Notes under the pieces: generated by a model
Told to the model about the DNA's origin: nothing
Seen by the model: the letters and a program-made list of their open reading frames with translations, nothing else
The model's database searches: none
Part shown: positions 41,107 to 53,269 of the stretch, in pieces
Layout of the letters: each line of letters starts with the position of its first letter
Position numbering within the stretch: position 1 is the first letter of the stretch
Made by a program: the position numbers and the translations under genes
NCBI GenBank assembly: GCA_021399435.1
Contig: JAJTUP010000170.1
Location: 1-54,022, forward strand
Direction: 5' to 3'
DNA: 54,022 nt
Source of the DNA: Diaporthe sp. PMI_573
Taxonomy: Eukaryota; Ascomycota; Sordariomycetes; Diaporthales; Diaporthaceae

Positions 41107-43859
41107 TGCTTAGATGACGTTTTCAAATAGAGATGAACTAGAACATATAGATAGAATGTACACTGGAATTGGAGGTTGTCAGTGGACCGTCATTGAGGGT
41201 CCTGGTTTCTATGGGAAGGCCGCAGCAACACCCCCAGCAGACTTGAGGATTTATCTACCCTTAGGCCCGGCTCTTCCGCTCTCTTGCTCGGAAGCAGTCT
41301 TCGATAGAGGGACCGGGTAAGGCGGTTGGGCTGCAGCGGCCGTTGGTGTTGTTAATGGGTGACTAATTCGGGGCTCACAATGCGGATGTGGTTTGGGAGA
41401 AGGTTACGGCTGGCGACAGGTGGCTCCACGTTCCGATGCGAACCAAGCAGTCCCGAGAACCCCACACGACGCTGCAGCCAATTGATTTGCTTAAATTTCA
41501 TGATCACGTTCCTTCCTGCGGTAAGACAAAGTCCTCCAAACTAATGGATCTTGGCAAGCTACAATACAGCCCGAAAGCTTGTTCATTCGCCAGGCAAAGT
41601 CTGCTACAATGTATTGAAATGACAAGCAGGGGATGTTTGTTCTTTCCGCTATCAAATCATCTTCATTTGTGATTATATTGTGCTCTTGATACAGCTCGTG
41701 TTGCACCCAGGGAAATGGATGCCCACATTTGAAGATCGAAAGATAGATATCAAAAGAGAGCCTTGTGCCTCGGGGAACCCACTCGTTCTGGATAAAGCCC
41801 GGAGAAAGCTCACACGATAGCTGTGTGAAGCTTGCATCGCGGGGAGCGGAGGCATGTGGGCAAAAGTCTATTTGAGGCTGGAGGGTGTCTGTAACACCAC
41901 TTGGTACCAAAATGCACAAACAGATCAGTTGCCGTCGGGAAATGCGGGAGGCGCGAATCACTTGGCCTTGTCCATCCCATATTCGGGAAGCTTATGTGGT
42001 GGCACATCAAAAGGCAGCTTCATACACACATGAAACCGTTGGACACCTGACACGAATTTGGTGGGCAACTATTGGTCGCCCTATCTTGGCCGTCCAAATG
42101 CCCTAAACGGGACAAACCGAACATCTCCAACCGCTACAAATGGCCAGCTCCGAGCTGTGATATGCAAACTCAATCAGACGTTCGATGTTGGTCACAGCCA
42201 GAATGATGCTTACCCCCGTGGCAGCCCTTAGCAGATGATGGGCTTCTACTTCTCTGAAACAGAAGCTCGGAAATGTACCGAGAGTCGTCTCAAGTATTCT
42301 GTAGTCACGGTCTGCTCGACATGTCAGTGGACCATTCTTGTGAGCTGAGACGTGAGACAAGTTCTGGAATTGATATTCCACAATCCGGGGTTGCCGAAGC
42401 TTAAAGGCTTGAAATTGCAGCCCAGGATAGGAGATGATGATGGTCAGGATCATGGGGTTCTGTCCATTCAAGGAGCATTCTGAAGACCCGTACAGAATAT
42501 CACAAGAACCGATGCGTGGGATTCATGCAATAGAGCTTTGAACCCACGTCGGGGATAATTACAACTGGGGTCGATGCATGTGTGCCATTCCAGGACGGAC
42601 ATGAGCTCACTTTTGCTCGACTTCAAGTTACAGACGGGCTGTTCGGCCTGTATCGAAATAATAGTAAAAATTGATTGTAAAACTCACATGAAGTCGACAG
42701 GCGCAGGTCCAAATGCAGGCCCCAGAAAGCAATGCGATTCCCAGAGACCTTCGACCTGGGTACAGCTTAGGTATTGAAAGAAGTAAATGTGCCAGGAGTG
42801 CCAGTCCCTGACAACAATGGACAAGGGCCAAATAACCAGCCCCGGGCAGCAGGTCAGCCCGAGCACGGGCGGGCCGATCCCGAGGGTCCCCGTTAGGCCA
42901 GGCATTGTTGTACTATGGTCGATCGGTCTCGAGCGGCCGGTCGACGCGTGAGCCTGGCTCGCGGAACAATGAAAGCCGCGCCACTGGGATCCAGGGGAGC
43001 GGCTCTAGTGCTTAGCCGCGAAGCAGATCAGCTGACTGTTGCTATATGCAGAAGCCAATCTTGGTTCGGGTGAGGGAAATGCCATGAATAGCTTGCCCGA
43101 GATTCAAGGGATCGCGTAAATACTTGCTCATGAGAAATCTCTGGCCTAGAACGTGCTGTGCATTATACAATCAGACTGGTCCTTCGCATGTGCTGCATGC
43201 AACTTAATTTCGAGATATGAGTCGCCGCGGCTATGTTTATCTCTTGCTCGTGTCTCCTAGAGATCCGAGCATTAACTTCATTTAGAGTGTGCTACTAGAA
43301 AGCGAGTGCACTGTTCGTTATGTGATCGTTCGCTGTAGATCTCCCCAGGTGGATGTGATAAAACTGGATGTGTTTGGGAAAAATGCATACTTGTACTCCC
43401 TCCCTCACACGTCAGGTCATGCTCATCCAACTTTAAGCCTTTCCCTGTAACTCTTGGCAAGTCTATCAATTTGGGTGAAGAATAAGCGCTTGTACCCTCT
43501 GTCGTCAAACCAACCGGATACCATAACAAGCTAATTTCTAATCTTGTACACTCACTCATCACAAATGAGAGCAGATCAAACCATTGCTGCAGGGGCAAGT
43601 CTAGCTGTATCAGAAAAGGGGGGGAACACACTAACAACACTAACATTCCTGAGTCTGCAGTGTGACCTCCCATCGACTTATCTGGGAATATAAGACTGCG
43701 CACAGTCTTGCAAATCTCACGTCAGCCTATATGCACTTAATATAACTCCTGTTGTGTCAACGCAATACTTACGACAGGCCGATTCTCTTTCTGTCTTTCC
43801 TTCTTTGTGATATTTCCCGCCTCACCAGATAGCAGCACGCGGCAGTCAAGGCAGTAAAA
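41107..43859. other. Intergenic; unassigned minus-strand open frames
   Basis: Minus-strand frames at 42471-42103 and 41961-41491 have protein-like composition (HHLLRAATGVSIILAVTNIE; HPFPWVQHELYQEH). No family was recognised and no join was found. A GC-rich patch lies at 42840-42960. The last 150 bp form the peroxidase promoter. Confidence 0.35.
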
Positions 43860-44615
43860 ATGGTGGGCATCTCCAATCTTTCAAGTTTTGTTGTGTTTTT
43901 CGCGAGCGGCCTGGTCTGCGCCGCACCCCTTTTATGTATTGGGAATCAGAACGCCAACTTTCCATTCGAACCGCCCGCCGCGAACGCCAGCCGTTCGCCT
44001 TGTCCAGTGCTCAACTCCCTCGCGAACCACGGTTTCCTGCCGCGCGATGGCAGGAACATCAGCCAGGATCAACTGAACTTCGCCTTCACCATGGCTCTAA
44101 ACATCGATGATGCCGTGACAATTAACCTCGCTAAACCGACCTTCAACACCTCGACCACAGGCGTCGCCGGCACGGTCAACCTGGAAGACATGAAAGCACA
44201 CAACGTCATCGAGCACGACGGCAGCCTATCCCGCGCCGACACCGTGACTGGCAATGCCAACAGCTTCAATACCGCCATCTGGGATACAGTCAAGGCCCAC
44301 TTCACAAGCCCGACAATTGACATCAAGACCATGGCCGCCGCCCGCAAGGATAGGGTCGCCGCTGCACAGGCAGCTAACCCCGAGTTCTCTCTGACCCCGG
44401 ACCAGGTCAAGACTTCATTTGCCGAGTCTGCCTTCATCCTCGGGACGCTCGGAAATGACTTTGTAAACCCGCAGACATCCACGATATTCATGAACACGAT
44501 CTTTCAGCAGGAACGGTTTCCATTCGGGGAGGGGTTCCAGACATCGCCCACCAAGATCACCGGTGACCAAGTCGATGGGTTGGCTGCGACGCTGATGAAT
44601 GCTACTGCTCTTTGA
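43860..44615 (+). CDS. Secreted heme-thiolate peroxidase (Peroxidase_2 family)
   Basis: 251 aa, single exon, ATG 43860. Residues 1-~21 are a signal peptide (VVFFASGLVCAAP). The PCP motif at residues ~47-49 (SRSPCPVLNSLANHGFLPRDG) supplies the proximal cysteine thiolate for heme. EHDGSLSR near residue 118 is the acid-base Glu-His-Asp/Ser motif of the short chloroperoxidase/unspecific-peroxygenase group. GNDFVNP and FPFGEGF near the C-terminus fit the family. Several N-x-S/T sites suggest glycosylation. Such enzymes use H2O2 to oxidise or hydroxylate small aromatic or aliphatic substrates outside the cell. At ~250 aa it is of the short type. Frame intact. It lies downstream of the MFS gene and may belong with the FAD oxidase in one oxidative gene group (inference). 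Confidence 0.92.
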   Translation: MVGISNLSSFVVFFASGLVCAAPLLCIGNQNANFPFEPPAANASRSPCPVLNSLANHGFLPRDGRNISQDQLNFAFTMALNIDDAVTINLAKPTFNTSTTGVAGTVNLEDMKAHNVIEHDGSLSRADTVTGNANSFNTAIWDTVKAHFTSPTIDIKTMAAARKDRVAAAQAANPEFSLTPDQVKTSFAESAFILGTLGNDFVNPQTSTIFMNTIFQQERFPFGEGFQTSPTKITGDQVDGLAATLMNATAL

Positions 44616-45233
44616 GCTTCAAACGAGTAATTCAGGAATAATGCAGGATGAAAATTGTACTTAGCTGCCAACCAGAAGAGCTAGTCGTTGCTACATAGTG
44701 AGATGGATGTTGGTTCGAGAAAGAAAATAATGAAGGATACTATTCTGGCATACTGGATGAACCACAATGGATACACTTCACTCGAGTGGATGATACATGA
44801 AGGACTGGTGGAGACATCATTCCCGGCAATCTATTTGATGCTGATCTGCGAACGCTCGAACAAACTGTGACAGGCGCTATATTGATTTGAGGCACAGTGT
44901 TTACTTATTCTAGTTTTAATTTACTTCCTATCAACTTAAAACAAATGAGTGACGAGCTTTGAATGGACATCCGCTACACAGCCTCAGCGTCTACATAGTG
45001 AACTAGTGCTCACTGCTCAACCTCCTGTTGTCACCGGAGGAGATTGAGGGACATGCAACTAGCCTCAATACATTAGTTGAAGTTAAGTCAGCGCTACCTT
45101 ATGTCTAAGGCAAGGGTCTTCAAGGGATTATAGGGTCAAGATCTAGACAGTGGAGGGTGTAAGCGAAGACGCCACAGTAAATGCAGTCAGTGAAAGTTGA
45201 ATCATCGTGGCCTACTGCGCACATGCACTCTCA
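44616..45233. other. Downstream region of the peroxidase gene, no gene recognised
   Basis: Only short frames without similarity. It leads into the 15-bp tandem repeat. Confidence 0.4.
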
Positions 45234-45293
45234 CCTGTAGGACAACATCCTAAAGGACAGCCTCCTGTAGATCAACCTCCTATGGGACAACTT
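45234..45293 (+). repeat. 15-bp tandem repeat, four units
   Basis: CCT(G/A)(T/A)AGGACA(A/G)C-type units repeat every 15 bp. In one frame they read PVGQH-PKGQP-PVDQP-PMGQL, a pentapeptide repeat, and the frame stops soon after. This may be a relic of a repeat protein gene or a chance minisatellite. Confidence 0.6.
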
Positions 45294-45879
45294 TGTACAG
45301 AATAGCTTATAATATATGTAATACCCTCCTACGGATAACCGCCTATAAGATAGATCTTCAACATTATTGGAAATAATCTAGTTAATAATTTTATATTAGG
45401 AGCATAAGGGCTAAGATTCGGAACCTTCAGTTAGAGAAGAGCTCTATCAAGAGCTTATGGAGTCTAAAGAAGCTTTCGTGATTTCGTTTTGCTTCACTAC
45501 CATACTCTGCCACCACCAACTATGTCTAGTTAGAACCGAGCCTATTAGGCTCAAAATAAGAATGAGAAAGATACGTCCGAGTATCCCAATCAAGAACAAG
45601 TGTCAAGGTAGAATATATTAGCTGGTTTCTAAGATCTTCTTTTCCAAAGAATGAGTGTTAATCGAAACTATGCCGCGATGCCGGGTCGATACTGCGGTTC
45701 TGGGTTCCGCTCACGTGATCTCTCCATCCCCACATATCGACTCCGGTCCGTCCCCATCTTTCTCCTCCGGACCCAGACTTCACTTATCCTCATCATCCGT
45801 CCCGGCAGTCGAATGATTCTGCTCAAAGACAGGGATGCCGGAACCACGGAGCAAGCAAGCATGCAAGGCTCCGATCAAT
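45294..45879. other. AT-rich intergenic region
   Basis: Nothing coding recognised. Confidence 0.35.
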
Positions 45880-46030
45880 TCAACATTATCAACATCCGTG
45901 TACACGATGTTGATCAACATTTTGTCAACATACACATCACATAGCGATTTCAATGTTGATACACATCAACACCACTTCATATGCCTTTAGCTATGTGTAC
46001 GTGATGTTGATTTCCGTTGATAATCCGCTG
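45880..46030. repeat. ATCAAC/GTTGAT motif cluster, candidate hAT subterminal region
   Basis: About eight ATCAAC/GTTGAT words in 150 bp in both orientations. They include the palindrome-like ATCAACATC-CGTGTACAC-GATGTTGAT (about 45891-45917) and GATGTTGATCAACAT. The cluster lies directly upstream of a hAT transposase start. Confidence 0.55.
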
Positions 46031-46217
46031 AATAATACATCAATTTTGGGCATCATAGCCCAACTGGGTAATCTGTGGGCCAACACCCAGGAGGGGTGAC
46101 GGAAGACTCCGAAGAACCCCTGATCGACGCACCATCCAGTTACCGATTTTGGGCTGTTTACCTGCAGAATTTCTTGCAGCTCAAGTCGCGCTTCTTGGCA
46201 GGACGCGACGCGCCAAA

Positions 46218-47114
46218 ATGTCCGGACCACATGCCCAGCCTTTGTTGGAGTCCACAGCAGAAGCTACCTGTGAGGATCGACTCTTTAGCCATTTTAAAGG
46301 CTACACATTATCTGAGCGCACGAAAGAAACGCGATCATGGATTTGGCGCTTTGGCTACGATATCCAGAACGGGACGGAAAGAAGATGGGTCTGCCGAGCT
46401 TGTATCAAGCAGAACCGCCCGCAGCCGACTTCTATAAGGTCAGTCGGTATTCAAAATGCAATGGAGCACATTTTTCTTATTCACCACATCCGCGCGCCTG
46501 CAGGAGAGAAGACTAAATCGGCGGCAGAGCGGAAGGCAGAGGCTCAGGCAGCTAGTGACGGCACAGGTGGGAGACACAAGTCGATTAGCCAACACTTCGG
46601 CCTGGACGCAGCCAAACCCCGTGAGCAAGCTATTGCCAATTCCTTCATCAAGGGGTTCGACCGAGACCACTTCCATCGGTTGATCGTTCAGTGGACTGTC
46701 AATACGAACAGACCTTTCACTGATGCCGAGGACCCTGACTTACGCGCCATCTTCGAATACCTGAATCATTCGAGACAACGACAACGCGCTGGCTCTCGCA
46801 GCTCTACATGATCCGTCGAGCGCTCAAACTTCGAAGACACCTCGAGCTCACCATCCTCAAATTCAAGCAGGAGTGGGAGGATGAGAACAGGACCAAACGC
46901 ACCAAGCAAGTCAGGAAGGGTGCTAAGGTACCTCATATCATCAGAGATGAATCACAGCTGTCTCAAAATGACCGGGATGTGCTCCAGCGGCTCGAGGAGA
47001 TCCTAACAGAGTTTGAAACAGTGGTGAAAACTCTGGAGGGTGATGGCCAAGTTCGAAAACGCAAGCATGGATTTGTCGGCTCTTACGGCAACATATGGGA
47101 TGTCATCTTAGGGT
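46218..47114 (+). pseudogene. hAT transposase, N-terminal half, internally deleted
   Basis: From ATG 46218 the frame holds a BED zinc finger (SWIWRFGYDI, RRWVCRACIKQ, then HIFLIHHI). It continues with FIKGFDRDHFHRLIVQWTV and DPDLRAIFEYLNHS, and stops at 46811. In another frame from about 46765 the protein resumes at TTRWLSQLYMIRRALKL (the N.TRW.SWY.MI.RAL block) and continues to DRDVLQRLEEILTEFETVVK and GNIWDVILG. The roughly 250-residue catalytic core between these blocks is missing. The similarity stops at 47114, immediately before CAGTGATC, apparently the end of another hAT element. Confidence 0.8.
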
Positions 47115-47225
47115 CAGTGATCTTATTGGATTGGATTGGAGCTGGATCCGAGGGTCGATCCAATCCAGTCCAGGGGCGAAGGCATGCTGCCTCCTGGATA
47201 TCCAGAACTGATCCAGATCATATTT
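47107..47225. repeat. Candidate second hAT end (CAGTG) with GGATTGG inverted motifs
   Basis: CAGTG starts at 47115 and interrupts the hAT frame. It is followed by ATTGGATTGGATTGG, GGATCCGAGGGTCGATCC, CCAATCCAGTCC and CTGGATATCCAG, a set of partly palindromic repeats typical of element termini. The duplicated 8 bp would be CTTAGGGT (47107-47114), but no second copy was found. Confidence 0.45.
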
Positions 47226-47647
47226 TTACCCTTTTGGGACGATTAGTAAACCGCTGAATAAACGTCGAGGATATATAATGTAGAACAAGATGTCACATCC
47301 AACAGACCAAAACGTCATACAATTGATCAACCGGAAGGAAGATCTTCCAGTCAGGGGTTGGTATCAGCTACCTTCTGTTTCCCAAAATGCAAGTTCAACA
47401 CAACGGTCCTGGCGGCCGTATTGACCTTATGAATAAGAAACCGACCTCTTTTCAGTCGTCAGAGAGAAAAAATAAAGAGCCTTTATCCTACGATCCAGAT
47501 CCATCAGAAATTGCGACACAAGATCCCATGATACTAGCTAAACCCTGAGCCCATTAAGTATGCTCACCAGCAGTGTTCTCCAATATATTTGACTCCTCAC
47601 TACCGTCATCTCTACCGCCATCTTCTTCCCCTGCCGCACCCCGCCCA

Positions 47648-48535
47648 CTACCTAGTCCCAGCCTCACCCTTTGCTTCGTCTTCCATCAAGCCGATACTGG
47701 AGTTATCAAATGCCTTCCGCTCTGGGCGTCCATACCAAGCCCGTAGGCACTCGCTGGCTTCGATTACGTCCATCCGAAGTCGTGAACGACGATCCGTAAG
47801 GAGGAGCTTGGCACTGCTAAATAAGCGCTCACACTCATCCGACATGGGAGGCACGGCCAACACGTCCAGCGCCATACGAGCTAGGTCCGTCTGCGAGTGG
47901 TAGCGCTCATTCCAGTACTAAATGGGATCGAATTCTTCGTCATCCTTAAGGCCGATAACGTCAGTGGTGATAAACTCGTTGTAGTGGTCCACCGAGGGTA
48001 ACTTAGTTCATGACTTAATTTAGCATCGGACTGGCGTAGTTTAAGCCGCTTGTGATTCCGAACCGAGGTGAACGATTTCTCCTTTAATTCCGGCGCCTTA
48101 GAGATATGAGTAGGAACTGGGGCTCCGCCAACAAACTTTCCTCGATATTCCTCAATCCACAGCTCTTTGACAGCCCCAACCGCTGCCAGGATCCAGGCAC
48201 GCTTATCATCGCTCTCATTCCAAACCTGATGGTACCACTGATTCTTGAGGGTTGGATTCAACGATATAGCAGCGTAGTAAGCGGGCGACTCATCAGCCTT
48301 GTTGTAGTACTTCTCGCATTTCTTCCAAGCAACTTCTGCTGCCGCAGCAAGCCAATTATAGTCATCGACTTCGCTTTGGGTATCCTGCTGCTTCGGGCCA
48401 CGCTTGCGTAGGGCATCGTCAGCAAGTTGTTCAAATTTTTGCCGAGCAAGTTGGATTTCATCATTCTATTTTAATACTTGATTCTGAGCCTGATCAAGCT
48501 GTGTCGTGACTGATTTGCCGTTGTTAAAACGTCAT
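47648..48535 (-). pseudogene. hAT transposase, C-terminal half (inverted relative to the N-half)
   Basis: On the minus strand, QLDQAQNQVLK is followed by TAG, then NDEIQLARQKFEQLADDAL, AWKKCEKYYNKADESPAYY and SLNPTLKNQWYHQVW. After a frameshift near 48005 and another in-frame TAG (PI-stop-YWNERYH), it goes on to LARMALDVLAVPP, MSDECERLFSSAKLLL, TDRRSRLR and ASECLRAWYGR, the hAT dimerisation domain. Two CAG-to-TAG-type stops and one frameshift make it dead. The part present begins roughly where the plus-strand half ends. Confidence 0.82.
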
Positions 48536-49797
<1,262 letters not shown>

Positions 49798-50386
49798 TTG
49801 AACCTGATCCTTTCCTACTCATTTGATGCCAGACAATCTGTTGGTTGTATAACTGTGGACTTTAACGAAAGGATATTAGTACACTGCAATGATCCGCATT
49901 TCATCGACGAGATCTCCGTAGCTGGCCGTCGCACGCGGGAAAAGAGCCCACATTTCTGCCAGTCGCTACTCGAACCGATGGATCGCATAGGGTTTGGAAC
50001 AGTGGTTCATGACCTCCACCGCGCCCGACGTTCGCCAATGGCCAGACATTTCTCCCGGCAGCATGTACTGCGGTTCGAACCTGAGGCCATCAGACAGCTG
50101 CAATACTTGTGCGATAAGTTGTTGACATACGAAGGCCAAAGAGCATTTGATAACACGATGGCCTATTCTTTATTTCACCATTGATATCATCGCCTATTCA
50201 TTCGGCGAGCCTCTTGGCTTGTTGACACAGCAGGGTTGGGAGCCGAATTGGCGGCAGCCTACGTACTCATTCCTCAGGACAACATTCATTTTTCGCTTCA
50301 TGCCACTCCGTAAGAGACTGGTGAATGCTGGTGTCCGACTTCTAAGGGTGGCTTTGCCATCTCTTCGAGAATCGAGGGCCACCTAA
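49798..50386 (+). pseudogene. Cytochrome P450, N-terminal half fragment
   Basis: The frame reads CNDPHFIDEISVAGRRTREK, DLHRARRSPMARHFSRQHV and EGQRAFDNTMAYSLF. One extra T near 50167 then shifts the frame, and it continues FTIDIIAYSFGEPLGLL, GWEPNWRQP and FIFRFMPLRKR. These are the helix B' to F/G blocks of a class of fungal P450s related to trichodiene-oxygenase-type enzymes. The proline-rich N-terminus, I-helix, ExxR and heme-Cys loop are absent, so it is a non-functional fragment. A stop follows at about 50384. Confidence 0.78.
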
Positions 50387-52177
50387 GACCACTCGAAACA
50401 CCCTGTCCCATTTCGTTGTCATCTGGGCTTCGCTTTGCTGTTCCCACGCAGATAGATTATCGAAATCATAGCCCATCTGAGAGCTATACGTTATCCCCTC
50501 TCCTGCTGGTAGCCCCAACGGCGTCGAAATGGGCACAGCATCTGCATACGGGGATGGTCTATCTCCACTGTTTGGGAAAGGGTGATCTGTAATCACACTC
50601 GGTCAATCGTCTCGGCCTCCAGATGCGACTTGTGGCGGTGTCTTCTGGTCCTGCCCTTAGCCTATCTAAAGTACTATGGAGATCCAGTTATGCAGACCCG
50701 AATGTATCTCATATTGTATTGCGATGATGCTTGTGGAGGTCGTGGGAACCCGTACCCTTGGCTTGGTGGGGTGGGCATGGACGTCGTGGTGGGAGCTGCG
50801 TGTAGCTCTCAACCTGGCCGTTGACACCAAACGAGGCACCATCGGGAGTGACGGGTGGCGTCATGTAATCATCAGCGACACCAGTTGCTGAGCCGTAATG
50901 TCGGCATCTTGAGGCGAGTCAGAAGGTTGCAACGAGGAGGGCCTGTGCTAACACCATGATTGCCTCCCGCCAAGTTCTTCTCACTGAGCTGACGAACATC
51001 ACTTCGCATCTAGATTCAGCATGGTCTGTGCACCGTTCCGCAATCAATTTCCTCACTCGACGCGGCATGTGATCTTCTAGAGGTCCTGGGGCCGCTAATG
51101 TGTACAAGGACGGAACGCGTCTTGCAGGGATGAGCAACCGCTGTGGAGCATGTCACGCATCCAGGCATCCTACTCACTCTACAAAACGTAGTTCGATATA
51201 ACAACCTCAGTTCTTTATGATAACGTTACCTTAAGACTGACCATTATGACGCATAACTTTTCTTCATACGCGACCTCTTCCGCCATGATGGCCCGGGCCT
51301 CTGTGTCCGTAGCTCACCTTCCTGTCGGTTATAGCTAGGTCCAGAACGTAGGATGCTCAATGCAGAACCTATAACGTTAAAACGTAAACTGTTTTTAATG
51401 AACGGAACTCGTGAATGTCCCACGCATGCCTATAAATTCCCAATAAAGAACCTGATATACAGAATCGGCTAAGGAACCGTGAACGGGTAAATATTTAAAT
51501 ATACCGTGGTTCAGCTCAGCATGAGATTTTGATTTCTTCATCAGGGCAAACATCGCGCCTGATGGTTCCGGAGCAAGCGATTATACGACCGAGACAACAC
51601 TGGGGTGGGGAGGGACCCGACCGACGACCTCACCGGCGCTGACTTACTCTGAATCCGAGCTTGACGTGCCATACTCGCTATCTTCCGCCTCTGAGACCTC
51701 CGAATCGATATTAGTAGCTGCGTAAATATTCGTCACGCGCCTGAGATGGGCAAATGCCTCGCTATATAGCTCGTTTGAGCAGTTCGATATTGAAGCTCGG
51801 AAGCTTCACGTCACATTGAAGGATATTTCCTTAAATCCGTTTTCGACGTTCAAGATTATCAATTAAGGAAACTCATTTTATTATCAGAGGTTGAGACTTA
51901 GTCTGGCGTATTTCAAGATTTGAATTTAGAATATCAGGAGATCATGTACCAATGCTCATAGCCGCAGGCCAACTTACGGGTCCTACAATGTTTCAAAGAC
52001 AATGAAATGATCATCGTGCGGGCCTGAGCCGACCTTTTGTGATTACCAAAAGCGGTCTTGAACATTACTCTGGTAATCCGAGTTGATTTCAATGTAAGAT
52101 AAATTCAATCGATCTGCCCGCATGCTTCGGGCTTGTTGATATCTTTATCAATTCGTGATTTCCACTTTAATAATAAC
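50387..52177. other. Long stretch, possible degenerate minus-strand gene
   Basis: Minus-strand frames at 51137-50919 (RRVRKLIAERCTDH), around 50900-50810 (DDYMTPPVTPDGASFG) and 50596-50342 (YDFDNLSAWEQQSEAQM) have protein-like composition. They could be pieces of one decayed gene. No family assigned. 51200-52130 shows nothing. Confidence 0.3.
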
Positions 52178-52453
52178 ATGAAAAAGACCAGGGAATTTAG
52201 TAACCCAGCCAAGGGTTACTTGAATCGACGTAGGGGTGTTATGAAGAAAGCAAACATGCTATCTAAGCTGACCGGTGCGCACATGGCATATAAGGACATG
52301 GTCGTCACCACAATAGATAACTTTCATAGAACAGACTCTTCAGTCATCAATCTAAGTATTCAGTCCAACAACTGGATAGCCTCACCGCTAGTGATCATAC
52401 TCTTAGAAGTGTATTGCACAGTCAAGTATCACCCCTACAAAGGTTTGGTGTGA
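52178..52453 (+). CDS. Short MADS-box-like protein
   Basis: 91 aa from ATG 52178. Residues ~1-35 read MKKTREFSNPAKGYLNRRRG and then VMKKANMLSKLTGAHMA. This follows the MADS pattern of a basic R-R-x-G-(hydrophobic)-x-KKA-x-(E/M)LS-x-L-x-G-A-x-(hydrophobic), the DNA-contacting helix of SRF-type proteins. The rest (IDNFHRTDSSVIN onward) is not recognised and may be read into an intron. MADS domains bind CArG-type DNA as dimers. The usual ~57-residue domain is shortened, so this may be a diverged family member or a relic. Confidence 0.45.
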   Translation: MKKTREFSNPAKGYLNRRRGVMKKANMLSKLTGAHMAYKDMVVTTIDNFHRTDSSVINLSIQSNNWIASPLVIILLEVYCTVKYHPYKGLV

Positions 52454-52522
52454 TCATTACATTTTGACGACTCTTGTTCAGCACGGTTTACGCGATACCC
52501 GGCTGTGCAATACGAAAACGCA

Positions 52523-53269
52523 ATGGCGCCTCAGACTCCGACCTCCTCCAACGCTGGGCACAACAGCAACCAGGCCCCCGCCCCCACTGGTCCCACTACC
52601 CAGGAAATGGTAGACCAGATCGGACAGCTCCAGCAGGAGATCATGCGACTCCACTCAATCCAGCAGGCCAAGGCCTACAAGATGGACAAGCCCGGGCCCT
52701 ACAAGGGAGATAAGGGAACTCTCCAAGGATTCATCACCCAGTGCCGCGCCTACTTCAAGCACTACAACCTCCAGTTCGAAACCGAACATGACAAAATCAT
52801 TTTCACTGGACACCGTCTCGAGGGCAACGCTCTCGCATGGTTTGAACCCTCTCTCAGAGACTACCTGGAGTACGACCGCGAAGAATGGGGAAAGAACACC
52901 AAGAAGATCTCGGCGCTGCATTTGCCCAACAAGAACCAATTCATGCCGACCAACCTCGAAGTCGAAAAGAAGGAGGTCAAAGAATCCGCTGTGGTACCCA
53001 CCATGGTCAGGAACGACGATCTCGCTCGAGTATGGTATAAGAAGGATGACAGATTCTGGGTTCCCAAGGCGAACCTCCCCGTCAGCTGCAGAAACCCCAT
53101 TCCGCACCAAGACGCATTCTCAGCCAGGATCACGACAAGCTTTGGGTGTGGCTCCACCAACCATGGGACACTGGTAGGTCATGATGGAATCGGCACGGCT
53201 GGAGTGGTGACATTCCCCTGGAGAGCCACACGCTGTGAATGGAGCCTCCCCAGGCCACCTCTATCATAG
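52523..53269 (+). pseudogene. Ty3/gypsy gag fused in frame to an insulinase (M16) fragment
   Basis: From ATG 52523: a Pro/Gln-rich start, a coiled segment (MVDQIGQLQQEIMRLHS), then a Retrotrans_gag-type domain (KPGPYKGDKGTLQGFITQ, CRAYFKHYNLQF, GHRLEGNALAWFEP, SLRDYLEYDREEW). Near 52907 it passes without a stop into ISALHLPNKNQFMPTNLEVE, KKEVKESAVVP and YKKDDRFWVPKANLPVSCRN. This matches the central region of insulin-degrading-enzyme/Ste23-type M16 metallopeptidases, between their two catalytic-like halves. The HxxEH zinc site is not included. From ~53105 the frame is unrecognised to the stop at 53269. No protease, RT or integrase follows, so the element is a fragment. Confidence 0.72.

Noticed and set aside
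43278..43703. 141-aa minus-strand ORF upstream of the peroxidase
   Set aside because: No similarity; lies in the probable promoter region.
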